From NCBI GenBank assembly GCA_001797905.1, contig MGQS01000043.1:245-6281 (forward strand): a stretch of 6,037 nt of DNA. Reading direction: 5' to 3'. The stretch is from Deltaproteobacteria bacterium RBG_16_54_11. GTDB taxonomy: Bacteria > Desulfobacterota > B13-G15 > RBG-16-54-18. The notes under the pieces were generated by a model. That model ran no database searches and was not told where the DNA came from. It saw only the letters and a program-made list of their open reading frames with translations. Made by a program: the position numbers and the translations under genes. This document shows positions 5,335-6,037 of this stretch, piece after piece. Numbering within the stretch: the first letter of the stretch is position 1; the number at the start of each line of letters is the position of its first letter.

Positions 5335-5362
5335 TGGCCAAAGGGCCACCTTCGGCTGCTTT
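5335..5362 (-). repeat. Hairpin family alpha, copy 3 (28 bp, inverted)
   Basis: On the minus strand the copy reads AAAGCAGCCGAAGG, then TGGCC-CTTT-GGCCA. It is an inverted copy of 5085-5112 (24 of 28 identical) and directly abuts hairpin beta copy 3. With copy 1 it brackets 278 bp, like terminal inverted repeats. No target-site duplication was found outside. Confidence 0.65.
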
Positions 5363-5405
5363 CCTTAGACTCAAAAATTTAGGGGCAGGAGTAGGGGGCC
5401 GCGGA

Positions 5406-6037
5406 TTATATTTTCATGCGTTGAAAGAGCAGGAGGACCCTCTGCTCCTCCACGAAGGGCAGGGTCAATTTCCGCATCTCGATCAATTGCAGGCCCAAAG
5501 AGTTCCAATCTATTTCATCTCGCTCTTGCTCGCCCTGTCTTCCCCTCATGCCCACGATAAGCCCTCGGCGTTTGGCATAGGGCAAGGCCAGCTGCAGGGA
5601 GGTCGGCAGGTCTGCAAGGGCCCGCGACAGGACCAGATCAAAACCTTTGGCGTATCTTTCTGTAATCTTTTTGTCTTCGGCGCGGCCGTGGACGATCGCA
5701 ACTCCCTCCAATTGCAATCCTCTGACGATGTGGCGCAGAAAGAAGCACTTCTTTTGCGAGGATTCCAGCAGGACCAATTCGATCGAGGGGGAGAGGATCT
5801 TCAGGGGCAATCCGGGGAACCCCGCCCCTGTCCCGATATCCAGGACTTGCTTTGCCCCTTGCAGAAACGGGGCAACGGTGAGGGAATCCAGGAAATGTTT
5901 CACTGCTATATCCCTGTCCGTTGTTAAGGAGGTGAGGTTGGTCCGCTTATTCCATTTTTTCAGTTCCTCGATATAAAAGAGATAGCTCTCCACCACCGGG
6001 GCAGTCAAGGTGATCCCGATCTGCTCAGCCCCTTTGA
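5406..6037 (-). CDS. rsmG: 16S rRNA (guanine527-N7)-methyltransferase RsmG (GidB), 5' end cut by window
   Basis: SAM-dependent enzyme that methylates N7 of G527 in 16S rRNA; its loss gives low-level streptomycin resistance in several bacteria. The 209 visible residues include EELKKWNKRTNLTSLTTDRDIAVKHFLDSL, the family's typical N-terminal helix and H-F-D-S motif. The SAM-binding loop VLDIGTGAGFPGLPLKI follows, then LLESSQKKCFFLRHIV, VHGRAED and FDLVLSRALADL. The reading frame stays open to the right edge and reads KGAEQIGITLTAPVVESY before the helix, matching the expected family N-terminus. The TTG at 6006-6008 is therefore internal and the true start lies beyond 6037. Related genomes often have mnmG just upstream. 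The stop is TAA at 5406-5408. Confidence 0.96.
   Translation of the reverse strand, partial: KGAEQIGITLTAPVVESYLFYIEELKKWNKRTNLTSLTTDRDIAVKHFLDSLTVAPFLQGAKQVLDIGTGAGFPGLPLKILSPSIELVLLESSQKKCFFLRHIVRGLQLEGVAIVHGRAEDKKITERYAKGFDLVLSRALADLPTSLQLALPYAKRRGLIVGMRGRQGEQERDEIDWNSLGLQLIEMRKLTLPFVEEQRVLLLFQRMKI

Larger units (their letters stand above)
4993..5405. other. 413-bp non-coding gap between rsmG and parA
   Basis: The stretch holds the hairpins listed separately, a small TTAGA-TATC-TCTAA hairpin (5291-5304), and the possible hydrolase relic. No convincing open reading frame on either strand and no intrinsic terminator is seen. TATAAT on the minus strand (5235-5240) has no matching -35 at 16-18 bp, and TATGAT nearer parA has none either. 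ParA expression therefore probably depends on read-through from rsmG or on a weak promoter here. Confidence 0.6.

Noticed and set aside
6006..6008. TTG as the start of rsmG
   Set aside because: The frame continues upstream to the window edge with residues that fit the RsmG N-terminus, so the gene is simply cut off.

Overview
The window reads as a bacterial chromosome segment of moderately high GC. All nine recognisable genes (eight protein genes, two of them cut by the window edges, and one tRNA) lie on the minus strand, so transcription runs from the right edge to the left. Gene content and order (rsmG-parA-parB-bactofilin, then nifU-like-ispE-tRNA-Gln-prs-rplY) fit a Desulfobacterota/deltaproteobacterial type of genome. 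That assignment is inferred from remembered gene order and was not tested by a database search.

In transcription order, 6037-5406 is the body and 3' end of rsmG (16S rRNA G527 methyltransferase), whose start lies outside the window. Positions 5405-4993 form a 413-bp non-coding gap full of hairpins. Next is the chromosome-partition pair parA-parB, whose ends overlap by 8 bp, followed by a bactofilin gene 63 bp downstream. A 198-bp spacer (2634-2831) then holds tandem hairpins and a near-consensus sigma-70 promoter. That promoter faces a second tight cluster: a 72-residue NifU-type Fe-S protein, ispE, tRNA-Gln(UUG) 6 nt after ispE, prs, and a large L25/Ctc ribosomal protein gene cut by the left edge.

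The upstream block serves ribosome modification, origin segregation and cytoskeleton, a set typical of the region near the replication origin. The downstream block joins isoprenoid precursor synthesis (IspE), PRPP synthesis (Prs), Fe-S cluster supply, a tRNA and a ribosomal protein, all housekeeping functions.

The coding part is ordinary. The part that deserves attention is the rsmG-parA gap. It contains two families of short stem-loops, each repeated. The copies differ mainly at paired positions, so the pairing is kept (covariation). One family also forms 28-bp inverted ends around a 278-bp stretch. A short plus-strand stretch inside it resembles the N-terminus of an alpha/beta hydrolase and may be a gene relic. 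A repeated mobile or REP-like element, or a structured leader of parA, are the two main readings.
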